Assembly: GCA_013178375.1 (NCBI GenBank)
Contig: JABLXQ010000013.1
Span: 1-64,000 of the forward strand
Direction of reading: 5' to 3'
Source of the DNA: Gammaproteobacteria bacterium
Lineage (GTDB): Bacteria > Pseudomonadota > Gammaproteobacteria > Pseudomonadales > Ketobacteraceae
Length of the DNA stretch: 64,000 nt
This document shows positions 46,254-55,447 of this stretch, one piece after another. Under the pieces are notes generated by a model. It did no database searches and was not told the origin of the DNA. It worked only from the letters and a program-made list of their open reading frames with translations. Within the stretch, counting starts at the first letter, position 1. Each line of letters opens with the position of its first letter. The position numbers and the translations under genes were made by a program.

Positions 46254-47396
46254 ATGCGTTTACACACCGTATCAGCCATCAACAGCCTGCCTCCCGCCCT
46301 GCTGGATGCATTATCTGTTCCCACGACCAATCCCTTTTTCAATGCCGGTTTTCTGGGCCTGCTGGAACAGTGCGGTTGTGTCGGCGTGCAGACCGGCTGG
46401 TGGCCGCGTCACGTCTGGATCGAACGGGCCGGCGAGCCGGTGTTTTTCATGCCGGTGTACCGGAAGGATCATTCCTGGGGCGAGTTCGTGTTCGACCAGC
46501 GCTGGGCCCAGGCCTACCGGCAGCAGGGACTGCACTACTACCCGAAATGGATCACGGCGGTGCCGTTCACGCCCAGTGTTGGGCCGCGCTGGTGGGTGAG
46601 GCCGGGCGAAAATGTGGCGGTGTTGCTGCAGCTGGCGGTGGAACATGTGCAGGCGGAGGTGCGGGCGGGGGCAGGGTCCGGCTGGCATTTGCTGTTCGCA
46701 GACGAATTGCCTGCGGGATTCGACGGCCGTGATCTGCTGCCACGGCGCGACACCCAGTTTCACTGGCGCAACTACGACTACACCAGCTTCGATGATTTTC
46801 TGGCCCGGCTGAAATCCCGCAAGCGCAAGAACATCCGCCGCGAGCGACAACGGGTGGCGGAGCAGGGCGTGACGCTGGTGACGCGGGAAGGCGGTGAATT
46901 ATCTGATCGCGACTGGCACCAGTTTTATCACTGCTATGAAAACACCTACCGGGTGCGGGGCCAGCAGCCGTATCTGAACGCGGAGTTTTTCCGTCGCATC
47001 GGCGCTGCACGGCCGCAGCAGATCATGATGGTGCAGGCAATGCGGGACGGGCAAATGATCGGCGCCGCGCTCTGCTTCCACGATGACACCACGTTATATG
47101 GCCGTCACTGGGGTGCGCTGGAAGAAGTGGAATGCCTGCATTTCGAAGCCTGTTTTTACCAGGGCATCGAGTATTGCATCCGCCGCGGCCTGCAGCGGTT
47201 TGATCCGGGCACCCAGGGCGAACACAAACTGTTGCGCGGATTCGAACCGGTGCCGACGATGTCGTTACACTGGATCGAGCATCCCGCGTTTCGTGATGCC
47301 ATCGCCCGCTTTCTGGAATGGGAACAGGCGGAGAGCCTGCGTTACCAGGAAGCGGCGGGGGAGTGGTTGCCATACCGGCAGGAAAATACGGAATAG
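46254..47396 (+). CDS. FemAB/GNAT-like acyltransferase (DUF482-type)
   Basis: A 380-residue protein resembling the COG3146 family, distantly related to the FemAB aminoacyl transferases. Recognisable parts are YYPKWITAVPFTPSVGPR, FLARLKSRKRKNIRRERQRV and GLQRFDPGTQGEHKLLRGFEP. No signal peptide, so it is probably cytoplasmic. The reaction is unknown. ATG 46254 follows AGAAAGG. It converges on the M48 protease gene, leaving only nine bases between the stop codons and no terminator between them. Confidence 0.85.
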   Translation: MRLHTVSAINSLPPALLDALSVPTTNPFFNAGFLGLLEQCGCVGVQTGWWPRHVWIERAGEPVFFMPVYRKDHSWGEFVFDQRWAQAYRQQGLHYYPKWITAVPFTPSVGPRWWVRPGENVAVLLQLAVEHVQAEVRAGAGSGWHLLFADELPAGFDGRDLLPRRDTQFHWRNYDYTSFDDFLARLKSRKRKNIRRERQRVAEQGVTLVTREGGELSDRDWHQFYHCYENTYRVRGQQPYLNAEFFRRIGAARPQQIMMVQAMRDGQMIGAALCFHDDTTLYGRHWGALEEVECLHFEACFYQGIEYCIRRGLQRFDPGTQGEHKLLRGFEPVPTMSLHWIEHPAFRDAIARFLEWEQAESLRYQEAAGEWLPYRQENTE

Positions 47397-47405
47397 CCTA
47401 CGCGA

Positions 47406-49364
47406 TCAGGCCGCCCTGGCCGGAGCCGGCAACACCGGTGGCAGCGGACATTCCAGTGCCTCGCACACCGCCCGCAACACTTCCACTTCTCGCTGCGTTG
47501 TTTTGCCGTCGTGCAATGCGCAGTCCACGCAGGTGTCGATCACCGGCTGCTTCAACAGCGGCGTCAGCCGGTTCAGCTGATCCAGCGCAGTTGTCATCTG
47601 CCTGGGCGAGGGCGCCATTTGCAGGTAAGCGCTGCAGTCGGCTTTCGTGAACGTCACCATGATGCGTTTGAAATTACGCGCCTGGGCCTCGGCCGGTTCA
47701 CCGCTGCTCTGCACGATGGCGCTGAACAGGGTGGCCAGCGATGCTTCCAGTGTCTGGAACGATTTGATGGAGCGCTGCGGCCGCTGCGGTGGATTCAGTG
47801 CCTGCCGGATCAGATAACCGTAAATGAATTCGCTCAGGCTCACGCGCTGGTCGATGTCGATCAACTGCTGGCAGGTGGCGATGATACGGTTCTGGGCGGC
47901 GGCGTCCACCGATTTCAAAGTGGACAAGGCGATATCCAGCAGCGGTAGCCGGATCGCCTCGCCGGCGGCCTTCAGCGCGTTGTAGCTTTCCACCGCTTTT
48001 TGCGCGCAGGCTGCGCTGGTTTGATTCTGGATGAGTTGCACGCTTTCGTTGCCGTGGCTGCGCAGGTGCAGGAACAGCAGGCCGTACAGCACGGCTTCCG
48101 CCAGCGCCGGATCGTGGGCGATCTGCAGCAGAGGAGCGGGAATCGAGTCGTGCAACTGGTGGGCGTAGTCTGCGTGCTGCGGCGTGGGGGTGCCAATGGA
48201 GGCCTTGATGTTGTCGGCGCTGGCAGCAATGGGGGTGACATCAACTGCATCGGCCGCAACGGACGCGCCTGCAAATCCTGCCGCCGTTTCAGCGCTGCCC
48301 GTGGCAGCCTGATTGCCTGCACTGACACCAGCACTCAGCGTGCGCTGGCGAAAACGCGCTTTCAGCCGTGGCAACAGGTTCGGATCGATGGCCTTGATGC
48401 GTTCATCGACCGGCGGATGGGTGGCCAGCAGTCCGCCGAATTTTACTTTCAGTGTCTGACCGAAACACAGATGGCTCATGTCCTCGGCATGGCGTGTCGT
48501 CAGCAATGCGTGGTTGCCGTGCTGGCCAATCGCATAGAGCGCGCCAGCGATACCATCCGGATTGCGGGTGAACTGCACCGACGACGCATCTGCCAGGAAT
48601 TCCCGCTGCCGTGCAATCGCCGCTTTGATCAGCCGGCCGAAAAACAGGCCGATGTAGCCTACAGCTATCAGCGCCATGCCCATCAGCGCCAGCGGCAGCT
48701 CGCCTTTGCTATTGCGTGAACTCCTGGCGCGAACCCCGCCCCGCAACAGAAACTCACCGATCTGCCCGATCAGCAGAATGCCCGCCAGAATTCCGATCAG
48801 GCGCAGATTCATGCCCATGTCGCCGTTGAGGATGTGGGAGAACTCATGTCCAATCACACCCTGCAATTCTTCCCGCGTCAGATTGTCCAGCGTGCCTTGT
48901 GTCACTGCCAGCACGGTGTTTGACGGTTGCGTGCCCGCCACAAATGCATTGATGCCCGCTTCATTGCGCAGAATGAAAATGCGCGGCACCGGTGTGCCCG
49001 ACGCGATGGCCATTTCTTCTGTCACATTTATCAGCGTGCGCTCTTTCAGGTCGCGGGTGTTCGGGTCCAGCGGTACGCCACCGGCCATCAAGGCCACCGC
49101 GACGCCACCACCCCGGCCCAATTGTGCGATGCGCAGCAGGCTGCCAGCGGCAATCACCAGCAGCGTAATCAGTGCGATGCCGGCACTGGCCGGCGACTGC
49201 AGCCAGTCGCCCAGCGCAAGCTTCTGCTGATCGCCCATCAGGAACAGTGCGGCATACAGCACCAGATTCACTGCCGCAACGATCAGTACCACGGCCGCCA
49301 CGAAATACGCCACTAAAACACCGGTCTGACGGCGCGCGCGGTGCTGGTTTTCGTAAAATGACAT
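47406..49364 (-). CDS. M48-family membrane zinc metalloprotease (HtpX-like)
   Basis: A 652-residue membrane protease. Two hydrophobic segments at the N-terminus are followed by the zinc motif HEFSH in VIGHEFSHILNGDMGMN, two more hydrophobic segments, and REFLADASSVQFTRNP with the third zinc ligand. The C-terminal 280 residues are a long helical extension absent from HtpX, so this is a larger relative rather than HtpX itself. It follows lemA by six bases. LemA-M48 gene pairs are common; the protein's substrate is unknown. Confidence 0.9.
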   Translation of the reverse strand: MSFYENQHRARRQTGVLVAYFVAAVVLIVAAVNLVLYAALFLMGDQQKLALGDWLQSPASAGIALITLLVIAAGSLLRIAQLGRGGGVAVALMAGGVPLDPNTRDLKERTLINVTEEMAIASGTPVPRIFILRNEAGINAFVAGTQPSNTVLAVTQGTLDNLTREELQGVIGHEFSHILNGDMGMNLRLIGILAGILLIGQIGEFLLRGGVRARSSRNSKGELPLALMGMALIAVGYIGLFFGRLIKAAIARQREFLADASSVQFTRNPDGIAGALYAIGQHGNHALLTTRHAEDMSHLCFGQTLKVKFGGLLATHPPVDERIKAIDPNLLPRLKARFRQRTLSAGVSAGNQAATGSAETAAGFAGASVAADAVDVTPIAASADNIKASIGTPTPQHADYAHQLHDSIPAPLLQIAHDPALAEAVLYGLLFLHLRSHGNESVQLIQNQTSAACAQKAVESYNALKAAGEAIRLPLLDIALSTLKSVDAAAQNRIIATCQQLIDIDQRVSLSEFIYGYLIRQALNPPQRPQRSIKSFQTLEASLATLFSAIVQSSGEPAEAQARNFKRIMVTFTKADCSAYLQMAPSPRQMTTALDQLNRLTPLLKQPVIDTCVDCALHDGKTTQREVEVLRAVCEALECPLPPVLPAPARAA

Positions 49365-49370
49365 GGCGGC

Positions 49371-49955
49371 TTAGCTGAAGTTGACCTTGACCGCCTTGCG
49401 CGCTTCCTTGTCCTCGATTTCCAGCTGTTCTGCCTGCGGGAAGCGGCCACCGGCCACGATGCTGTTGGGGAACTGCTCGCGGTAGGTGTTGTATTCCATC
49501 ACGGAATCGTTGAACGCCTGTCGCGAGAAGGCGACGCGGTTTTCAGTGGAGGCCAGCTCTTCCATCAACTGATTCATGGTGGTGTTGGCCTTCAGGTCGG
49601 GATAGCTTTCCGACAACGCGAAAAACTTGCCCAGCGCGCCGCCCAGCGCGCCTTCTGCGCCACCCAGTGCGCGCATCGCCTTGCCATCCTCCGGGTGCGC
49701 TGCCGCCACTTTGGCCGCTGCCGCCGCCTCGTTGCGCGCCTCGATTACTGCAGTCAGGGTCTGCTTCTCGTGCTGCATGTAGGTTTTCGCAGTTTCCACC
49801 AGATTGGGGATCAGGTCATAGCGCCGCTGCAGCTGCACGTCGATCTGGGCAAACGCATTCTTGAAGCGGTTCTTCAGCGCTACCAGCTTGTTGTAGATCG
49901 AGATGAAATAAAACACCGCAGCCGCGATGACGACGAGCGTGATAATGGTTCCCAT
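49371..49955 (-). CDS. lemA: LemA family protein
   Basis: A 194-residue membrane-anchored LemA protein. One N-terminal hydrophobic helix (GTIITLVVIAAAVFYFISIY) is followed by a helical domain with NRFKNAFAQIDVQLQRRYDL and IPNLVETAKTYMQHEK, the family signature. LemA function is not settled. ATG 49955 (MGTIITLV) follows AGAGGATC at good distance. It is followed by an M48 protease and preceded by a lytic transglycosylase on the same strand, suggesting an envelope stress or remodelling cluster. Confidence 0.94.
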   Translation of the reverse strand: MGTIITLVVIAAAVFYFISIYNKLVALKNRFKNAFAQIDVQLQRRYDLIPNLVETAKTYMQHEKQTLTAVIEARNEAAAAAKVAAAHPEDGKAMRALGGAEGALGGALGKFFALSESYPDLKANTTMNQLMEELASTENRVAFSRQAFNDSVMEYNTYREQFPNSIVAGGRFPQAEQLEIEDKEARKAVKVNFS

Positions 49956-50029
49956 GAACAAGATCCTCTGGAAGTGGATAAACAAACCGTGGCTAAACAA
50001 ACTATAGACAAAGGAAGCGCCGGGCGGCG

Positions 50030-50683
50030 TTATTCCTCGCGCCGGGCCAGCAGCCGCTGCTGCTCGTACACGGCGCGGAAGTTCTTCAGGTAGATTTCCT
50101 GAAAGTGGCTGGTATTGCTGTGGTAGTGGGCCACAGCGGTTTCCGTATCGCCGTGCTCCTTCAGCAGCTTGCGCAGGAAGCGGGCGGCATAATCCAGATT
50201 GGTGGCGGGATCGAACAACTCTTCCATGGATTCAAAATGCTCGCCGTGGAATTTCCAGTTGATCTGCATCAGGCCGATATCGACGCTGCGCACGTCCAGC
50301 TTGCGGATTTCCCATTGATGGGGCGGATCGATACCCATCAGCGTGGCGCGTTGCCGCAACCCCGCCAGGGCCTGCTGTGCCGCCCGTCCCGAGGGGAAGA
50401 ACAGGCGGTGGGACTCATCGGCATAGTCCACCCGCAATAGCCAGGGATTCTGCCGAACCTTGCGGATCAGCCGCACGGCCTGATACGGCGATTCCGGCCG
50501 GAAGCTCTCCCAGTTGATATTGATGGCCCAGGGGTACAGGTTCGACTCCACCTTGGCGATGGCGCGCAGCAGTTCCGGCTCCAGTTCATGGCGGGCGGCG
50601 GTGCGGTCGAACAGGTCGCCAGCCAGGGCCGTCGTGCCGGGCCCGGCGAGAAGAAACAGGATGGCGAGGATGCGCTGGATCAT
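50030..50683 (-). CDS. Lytic transglycosylase, SLT domain
   Basis: A 217-residue exported protein. A signal peptide (ILAILFLLAGPGTTALA) precedes a lysozyme-like domain: LLRAIAKVESNLYPWAINI contains the catalytic glutamate (ES motif), and DIGLMQINWKFHG and NLDYAARFLRKLL follow as in other soluble lytic transglycosylases. It cleaves the glycan strands of peptidoglycan. It starts 12 bases after the membrane-protein gene and ends 74 bases before the lemA start, probably in one operon. Confidence 0.92.
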   Translation of the reverse strand: MIQRILAILFLLAGPGTTALAGDLFDRTAARHELEPELLRAIAKVESNLYPWAININWESFRPESPYQAVRLIRKVRQNPWLLRVDYADESHRLFFPSGRAAQQALAGLRQRATLMGIDPPHQWEIRKLDVRSVDIGLMQINWKFHGEHFESMEELFDPATNLDYAARFLRKLLKEHGDTETAVAHYHSNTSHFQEIYLKNFRAVYEQQRLLARREE

Positions 50684-50695
50684 GGGCCGTATCCG

Positions 50696-51535
50696 TTATG
50701 AACCGGTCCGGGCGGCACTGGCGACGTCGTCAAACATGTCCTTGACGCCGGTATAGATCGCGATGGTCATCCAGGGCGAGACCAGCAACAGCAGCAGGAG
50801 CAGCATCGGAACAATGCCAGCCAGGATCAGCGTAGTGTCGAAAAGCCCCAGCAGCAGCGGCAGCATGCAGAGCGCATACAGCAAGCCGCTGGCCACGCCA
50901 AACACCAGAAATGGCAGGATATTCACCCAAAAGGCATTGAATGCCTGACGGTACGCTGCGGCGGGCTCGAAATTGCCCAGCATCACCATCATGGCGGCAT
51001 AACTCATGGTGATGAACAGCATCATGATCAGCAGCATCGACAGCATGAACCCCATGATACCCGCCACCAGCAATCCCGGTGACAACCCCCTGTCGAAGTC
51101 CAGCCCCAGCGCAAGGCAGACCCCCACCACGATGCCACCGACCAGCAACAGCACAAAGCTGATACCCAGGAATATGGCGCCTACCACCAGCAACTGGCTG
51201 AAATTCTGTTTGAAACCGGCAAACAGGTCGCCGACGTCGGTATGTTCACCCCGATCCACCTTGCAGGTCGCCAGCGCGAAGCCGCCGATCAGGGCCGGGC
51301 TCAGCAGCGAGGCCAGCATGCCGATCAGCGGCAGCATGCCGAGGGCAAAGTTTATGATGGCCATGAGCAGGGTCATGCCGATGAACAGGCCGGGACGTTG
51401 CCGGAAGATGTCCCACGCCGATACCACCCAGGCCAGCCCGTTCATCGCGGGCACGCGGCGTGGCGCCTGATCATGCGTTGTCGCCAGCGAGGCGGCCGGA
51501 ATCTCATAGGGGTTGGGCGTAGCGTCCTGGTTCAC
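50696..51535 (-). CDS. Multispanning membrane protein (BPSS1780-like)
   Basis: A 279-residue protein with a cytoplasmic N-terminus of about 40 residues and about six hydrophobic segments, for example FIGMTLLMAIINFALGMLPL and LLYALCMLPLLLGLFDTTLI. It is like the BPSS1780 family of unknown function. Motifs VPAMNGLAWVVSAWDIFRQR and GVKDMFDD bracket the membrane part. No catalytic residues can be named. It opens the minus-strand cluster that continues with the transglycosylase, lemA and the M48 protease. Confidence 0.8.
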   Translation of the reverse strand: MNQDATPNPYEIPAASLATTHDQAPRRVPAMNGLAWVVSAWDIFRQRPGLFIGMTLLMAIINFALGMLPLIGMLASLLSPALIGGFALATCKVDRGEHTDVGDLFAGFKQNFSQLLVVGAIFLGISFVLLLVGGIVVGVCLALGLDFDRGLSPGLLVAGIMGFMLSMLLIMMLFITMSYAAMMVMLGNFEPAAAYRQAFNAFWVNILPFLVFGVASGLLYALCMLPLLLGLFDTTLILAGIVPMLLLLLLLVSPWMTIAIYTGVKDMFDDVASAARTGS

Positions 51536-51909
51536 GGGGGCAGCTTCCTAAGTTTTATTGTCTTTGTAAGGCAGACGGCGCAAGCAACAATCTTATGGAA
51601 GCAGCCGGGATTTATCCATGACAGAGTGGCTCATTTTATAGGGAGGCGCGGAGCCTGATAGCCACCGGATATCAGGGCCATAGGATAATAATACTTGACC
51701 ATTTTACTCGGCAAAGTGTTCAATTCGAGGCACTTGCAGGGTATGAAATGGCCCCGCTTGGGCGCAAACGGGTCAATTCGATTTCGGAAAGTGGCCGTTT
51801 GGTTTAGAATCCGGCGTCGTTTTCGGCGCTTGTAAAGCAACCGACCCTGTGGGTTAATTTACCAAGTCCCTTAAATGGGAAAGTCCCTTAGTTGGGGGAG
51901 ACCCCTTGC
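51536..51909. promoter_or_regulatory. Divergent intergenic region with folE2 leader
   Basis: A 374-base gap between the membrane-protein gene and folE2. A candidate folE2 promoter is TTTCGG-N17-TAGAAT (51782-51810, weak -35). The last 66 bases are a leader of alternating C and G tracts (see 51844-51905). I looked for a Zur-like GTTATAATATAAC palindrome, because folE2 is zinc-regulated in other bacteria, and found none. Confidence 0.4.
51844..51905 (+). promoter_or_regulatory. folE2 leader with tandem repeat and competing C/G hairpins
   Basis: ACCC / GGGT (51844-51853) is followed by a 17-base near-tandem repeat at 51864-51880 and 51881-51897 (14 of 17 positions identical), each with a TCCC then a GGG tract. 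Last comes GGGG-GAGA-CCCC at 51894?-51905, a GNRA-capped hairpin that buries the presumed ribosome site five bases before ATG 51910. Several of these C tracts could pair with different G tracts, so mutually exclusive foldings are possible. The exact left edge of the final stem is uncertain by one base. Confidence 0.35.
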
Positions 51910-52866
51910 ATGAAATTTCTGGATTTGTCGTCAATGGGCAGTAAATCGATGCCTGATATCGCGTCTGTGTCCCAGCCCAAGGCCCCCGGCCTGCTGGACT
52001 GGGTGGGCATGAGCGAAATCGAGGTGCCGCTGGCAATTCCGACCCGCAGCGGGGTCATCACACATTCAGTTGCCAAGGCCCAGGCCTACGTCAATCTGGT
52101 CAATCCCGAGGCCAAGGGCATCCACATGTCCCGCCTGTACCTGCTGCTGGACGAAGCCTGCAGCCAGGTGCTTACCGCCAGCAGCCTGCGCAATACCCTG
52201 GGGCGTTTCCTGGAATCCCACCAGGGCCTCAGCGACCAGGCCTATGTGGACTTCCGCTTTGAATTCCTGGCCCGCCGCCCGGCACTGAAAAGTGAATACT
52301 CCGGCTGGAAGGCCTACCCGTCCCGCATCATCGCCACCGAAGACACCGACGGCTTCCATTTCGAGCTGCGGGTGGAAATTCCCTATTCCTCTACTTGCCC
52401 CTGTTCCGCCGCACTGGCGCGCCAGCTGATCCAGCAGCAGTTCCGCAAGGACTTCGGCCAGGGCAAACAGGTGACAGCCGACGACGTGTACAGCTGGCTG
52501 GGCAGCGAGCAGGGCGTGGTGGCGACTCCCCACAGCCAGCGCAGCATTGCCGAGATCCGCGTGCGCCTATCGGACGACACCGCCAGCTTCCCGCTGGAAG
52601 AGTTGATCGACGCCGTGGAAGGCGCCCTGAAGACGCCGGTGCAGACTGCGGTGAAGCGTGAAGACGAGCAGGAGTTCGCCCGTCTGAACGGCCAGAACCT
52701 GATGTTCTGTGAAGACGCCGCCCGCAAGATCCAGAAGGCGCTCAACGAACAGGCTTCGTACCAGGATTTCTGGGTGCGGGTGAATCACCTGGAAAGCCTG
52801 CACGCGCACAATGCGGTGGCGATTGTCACAAAAGGGATAAAAGGCGGGTATACGCCAGTGCCCTGA
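51910..52866 (+). CDS. folE2: GTP cyclohydrolase FolE2, zinc-independent
   Basis: A 318-residue type IB GTP cyclohydrolase, which makes dihydroneopterin triphosphate for folate and queuosine-type pathways. The active-site cysteine motif is [13 protein letters not shown], with [14 protein letters not shown] and [13 protein letters not shown] regions around it. FolE2 replaces zinc FolE when zinc is scarce in several bacteria. ATG 51910 ([10 protein letters not shown]) has GGGGGAG ahead; ATG 51949 (MPDIASVS) is an alternative without a good ribosome site. A terminator follows. Confidence 0.94.
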   Translation: MKFLDLSSMGSKSMPDIASVSQPKAPGLLDWVGMSEIEVPLAIPTRSGVITHSVAKAQAYVNLVNPEAKGIHMSRLYLLLDEACSQVLTASSLRNTLGRFLESHQGLSDQAYVDFRFEFLARRPALKSEYSGWKAYPSRIIATEDTDGFHFELRVEIPYSSTCPCSAALARQLIQQQFRKDFGQGKQVTADDVYSWLGSEQGVVATPHSQRSIAEIRVRLSDDTASFPLEELIDAVEGALKTPVQTAVKREDEQEFARLNGQNLMFCEDAARKIQKALNEQASYQDFWVRVNHLESLHAHNAVAIVTKGIKGGYTPVP

Positions 52867-52891
52867 TAGGTTCGCCGTATTCTGTTTTTCA

Positions 52892-52926
52892 TAAAGCCTG
52901 TGTATCGTAGCGATCGCAGGCTTTTT
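52892..52926 (+). terminator. Rho-independent terminator after folE2
   Basis: AAAGCCTG (52892-52899) pairs with CAGGCTTT (52916-52923), with an inner ATCG / CGAT pairing, and the T-run continues to 52926. It lies 25 bases after the stop. Confidence 0.85.
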
Positions 52927-53059
52927 TGTTGCCGACGATTCAATCATCGGCAATTCAGTTACTGGCAAGAAGGGGCGAGACATGCAATCCGCCTTTCTGC
53001 TGCGCCTGCGTTATTCAATCTTCTATCTTCAGTCAAAATAAAAATCAGGGAGTGAGTCT

Positions 53060-54319
53060 ATGAAATCCGTTTTGCGGGTGACGGCACTGGCTGCGGCTGT
53101 GCTGGGGGTGGCTGCGTGTGTGCAGCAGGTTTGGCAGGTGACCTATCCCGGGCCGGATCAATACAGTTTCACTAATTCGCTGCTGGTGGCCGATGACGGT
53201 ACTGCGTACATGGCTGGATACCTGGACCAGCAGTCAATTTTTGTGGCGGCCTACAATCGCTCGGGTGAATTGCTGTGGGATCGGGTAATCGGTGGCAACG
53301 GGCGTTTTGCCGCACGCGTGCTGGAGAGAACTCTGGCTCAGGACGCAGATGGCAATCTGTATTTGCATTGGCCGGACCTGGATGCGAATGCTAGCCGGCT
53401 GTACAAGCTGGATCAAAGCGGCAACCTGTTGCTCGACCGCGAACTGGAGAACAGTGCGTTCGCAACGGATTTGAAGGTGGGGCCTGATGGAAATCTCTAT
53501 CTGACCAGCGCCTATGGACTTCTGCTCAATGCCTACACTCCGGCGGGCGATCTGCTTTGGGCGCCCGCTGACGCGGATTTGCCAGAGCCTGATCTGGAGG
53601 ATTACCCGGGCATCCAGGCTGCAAGCGCCAGTGCCGTTGCCACCAGTGGCTATTCAGTGTATTCCGTTGCTCAACTGGTCTTCGTGGTTGACCGCACCTT
53701 CTACAGTCGCGCCGAGCGTATTGTGGAGCTGGGGGCGACGGGTGCGGTGCTTGGCGAGGTCGCAGCCGCTTATCTGGGCCTGCAACGGATTTTGCGCACC
53801 GTTGCCACAGTGGATGGCCTGCTGGTGGCTGGATATCAAAATGGCGTGACCGAACTGCTGGTCTTGAATCCTGAGCTGGCAGTGGTATCCCGTCAGGAAT
53901 TGGCTGCTGGGAAGGAAGCCGGCGTTGCCTTGTCAGCCAACGGCTCGCTTGCTTGCGTGGCGCTATTGGGCAGCTTCGAATCCGCAGGGGCAACCACGCA
54001 ATTGTTCCAGGTGGATTTGTCGGGAGGGGTGCATTGGCAACAGAACCTGGTAGCAGAGGGGAAGGGCTGGCAATACGCGGATGTGCTGGCAGCCGATACT
54101 TGCTACTTCAGTGTTCAGGAATGGAATCTGGATGGTTCGCTGAATGTGAAAACCAGACGCTATGACAGCAAAGGCAAAGCGACAGATACTATTGATATAC
54201 CCGATTTTGGCTGGGGTGGTTTTGCCGTTCAGGGCAAGGAAATTTATCACGTGGGTATCACGGGTGAATATGATGGCTCTGTCACGCAGGCAACACTGAC
54301 CAAACACCGCCACTACTGA
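53060..54319 (+). CDS. Lipoprotein with beta-propeller-like repeats, function unknown
   Basis: A 419-residue exported lipoprotein. The signal peptide ends in the lipobox VAAC with C20 as the lipidated cysteine. The mature protein has repeated units such as DDGTAYMAGYLDQQSIFVAA, DADGNLYLHW and GPDGNLYLTS, the blade pattern of SBBP or similar beta-propellers. Residue +2 is valine, not aspartate, so outer-membrane sorting is expected. No partner is adjacent; GGGAG precedes the ATG. A terminator follows. I do not recognise a specific family. Confidence 0.78.
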   Translation: MKSVLRVTALAAAVLGVAACVQQVWQVTYPGPDQYSFTNSLLVADDGTAYMAGYLDQQSIFVAAYNRSGELLWDRVIGGNGRFAARVLERTLAQDADGNLYLHWPDLDANASRLYKLDQSGNLLLDRELENSAFATDLKVGPDGNLYLTSAYGLLLNAYTPAGDLLWAPADADLPEPDLEDYPGIQAASASAVATSGYSVYSVAQLVFVVDRTFYSRAERIVELGATGAVLGEVAAAYLGLQRILRTVATVDGLLVAGYQNGVTELLVLNPELAVVSRQELAAGKEAGVALSANGSLACVALLGSFESAGATTQLFQVDLSGGVHWQQNLVAEGKGWQYADVLAADTCYFSVQEWNLDGSLNVKTRRYDSKGKATDTIDIPDFGWGGFAVQGKEIYHVGITGEYDGSVTQATLTKHRHY

Positions 54320-54334
54320 TCCCCACCGTTCCGG

Positions 54335-54367
54335 AACAGGTTTGTGTATCATGCACAAACCTGTTTT
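54335..54367 (+). terminator. Rho-independent terminator after the lipoprotein gene
   Basis: AACAGGTTTGTG (54335-54346) pairs with CACAAACCTGTT (54354-54365) across seven bases, followed by TT. Its right edge is only 17 bases before the start of the protease gene, so it also sits in that gene's leader. Confidence 0.8.
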
Positions 54368-54384
54368 ACGCCGGACTTCCCGTC

Positions 54385-55416
54385 ATGCCCTTCCTGCTCC
54401 GATTATTTCCGCTCTTGCTGGCTTTCTGTTGTTGCAAAGCACTCGCCACCGACTTCACCAAACTCTATCAAAAAGTCGATCCCGCTGTAGTTGTGATCCA
54501 TACCCTGGAAGGTGCCGCCGAAGTGAAGGACGCGGAAATCAGCGGCATCGGTTCCGGCGTCATCATTTCTTCCAAGGGCGATATTCTCACGGCAGCCCAT
54601 GTAGTGAGCCGCGCCGACATCGTGCTGGTGGAGCTGGGGGACAGCAAAAAAATCCGGGCGTGGGTGATGTCGTCAATGGTGCCGGCGGATCTGGCGCTGA
54701 TCCGTCTGCAGGAGGTACCGAAACACTTGCCGGTGGCGAAGCTGGGGGAATCCGATGCGGTGAAAACCGGCGAAGAAGTGGTGGTGATCGGCGCGCCTTA
54801 TGGTCTGGAGCACACGCTGACCACGGGGCATGTCAGCGGACGGCGTCTGCTGGAAACTGATTTCGCGCTGGAGCCCATCGAATTTCTGCAGACCGACGCC
54901 GCCATCAATCAGGGCAATTCCGGCGGCCCCATGTTCAATATGCAGGGTGAAGTGATCGGTGTGGTGAGCCATATTCTCAGCGAATCCGGTGGCAGTCAGG
55001 GCATGGGTTTCGCGGTTACCAGCGCGACTGTGCGTAAACTGATATTGGACCAGCCACCGATCTGGTTCGGTGTTGATATCTATGTGGTGGCGGGCGAACT
55101 GGCGCAGGCGTTGAACGTACCGCAGGACATGGGCTTTCTGGTGCAGAACGTGGCGATCGATTCCCTGGGGGACCGGCTCGGGCTGCGGGAGGGTACGGTG
55201 CCGGTGGTGTTCGGCGATGACACCGTGATGCTGGGCGGTGATGTGATGCTGGCGGTGGGGCCGCTGCAGATTCGCAATTCAACCACGCTGCTGCAGGACA
55301 TTCGCCAGTATTACGACAGCGTGAAGCCGGGACAGCCGGTTCAGCTCACAGTGCTGCGTGCCGGCCGGGTACAGACGCTGACGGCGCCGAAACAAAAGGA
55401 CGCGCGTCAGCGTTGA
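54385..55416 (+). CDS. DegP-like serine protease with PDZ domain
   Basis: A 343-residue trypsin-like protease of family S1C. A signal peptide (MPFLLRLFPLLLAFCCCKAL) directs it to the periplasm. The catalytic triad is H72 in TAAHVV, D102 in ADLALIRL and S179 in GNSGGP. A single PDZ domain covers about residues 225-335. It is shorter than DegP, nearer to DegS in having one PDZ domain, but with a cleavable signal. Role likely quality control of envelope proteins. Confidence 0.92.
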   Translation: MPFLLRLFPLLLAFCCCKALATDFTKLYQKVDPAVVVIHTLEGAAEVKDAEISGIGSGVIISSKGDILTAAHVVSRADIVLVELGDSKKIRAWVMSSMVPADLALIRLQEVPKHLPVAKLGESDAVKTGEEVVVIGAPYGLEHTLTTGHVSGRRLLETDFALEPIEFLQTDAAINQGNSGGPMFNMQGEVIGVVSHILSESGGSQGMGFAVTSATVRKLILDQPPIWFGVDIYVVAGELAQALNVPQDMGFLVQNVAIDSLGDRLGLREGTVPVVFGDDTVMLGGDVMLAVGPLQIRNSTTLLQDIRQYYDSVKPGQPVQLTVLRAGRVQTLTAPKQKDARQR

Positions 55417-55447
55417 TTTTTTTTCGTGGCGATGTTGTTTGGTTGCT

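Noticed and set aside
51660..51810. Zur-box upstream of folE2
   Set aside because: Expected from zinc regulation of folE2 elsewhere, but no GTTATAATATAAC-like palindrome is present.
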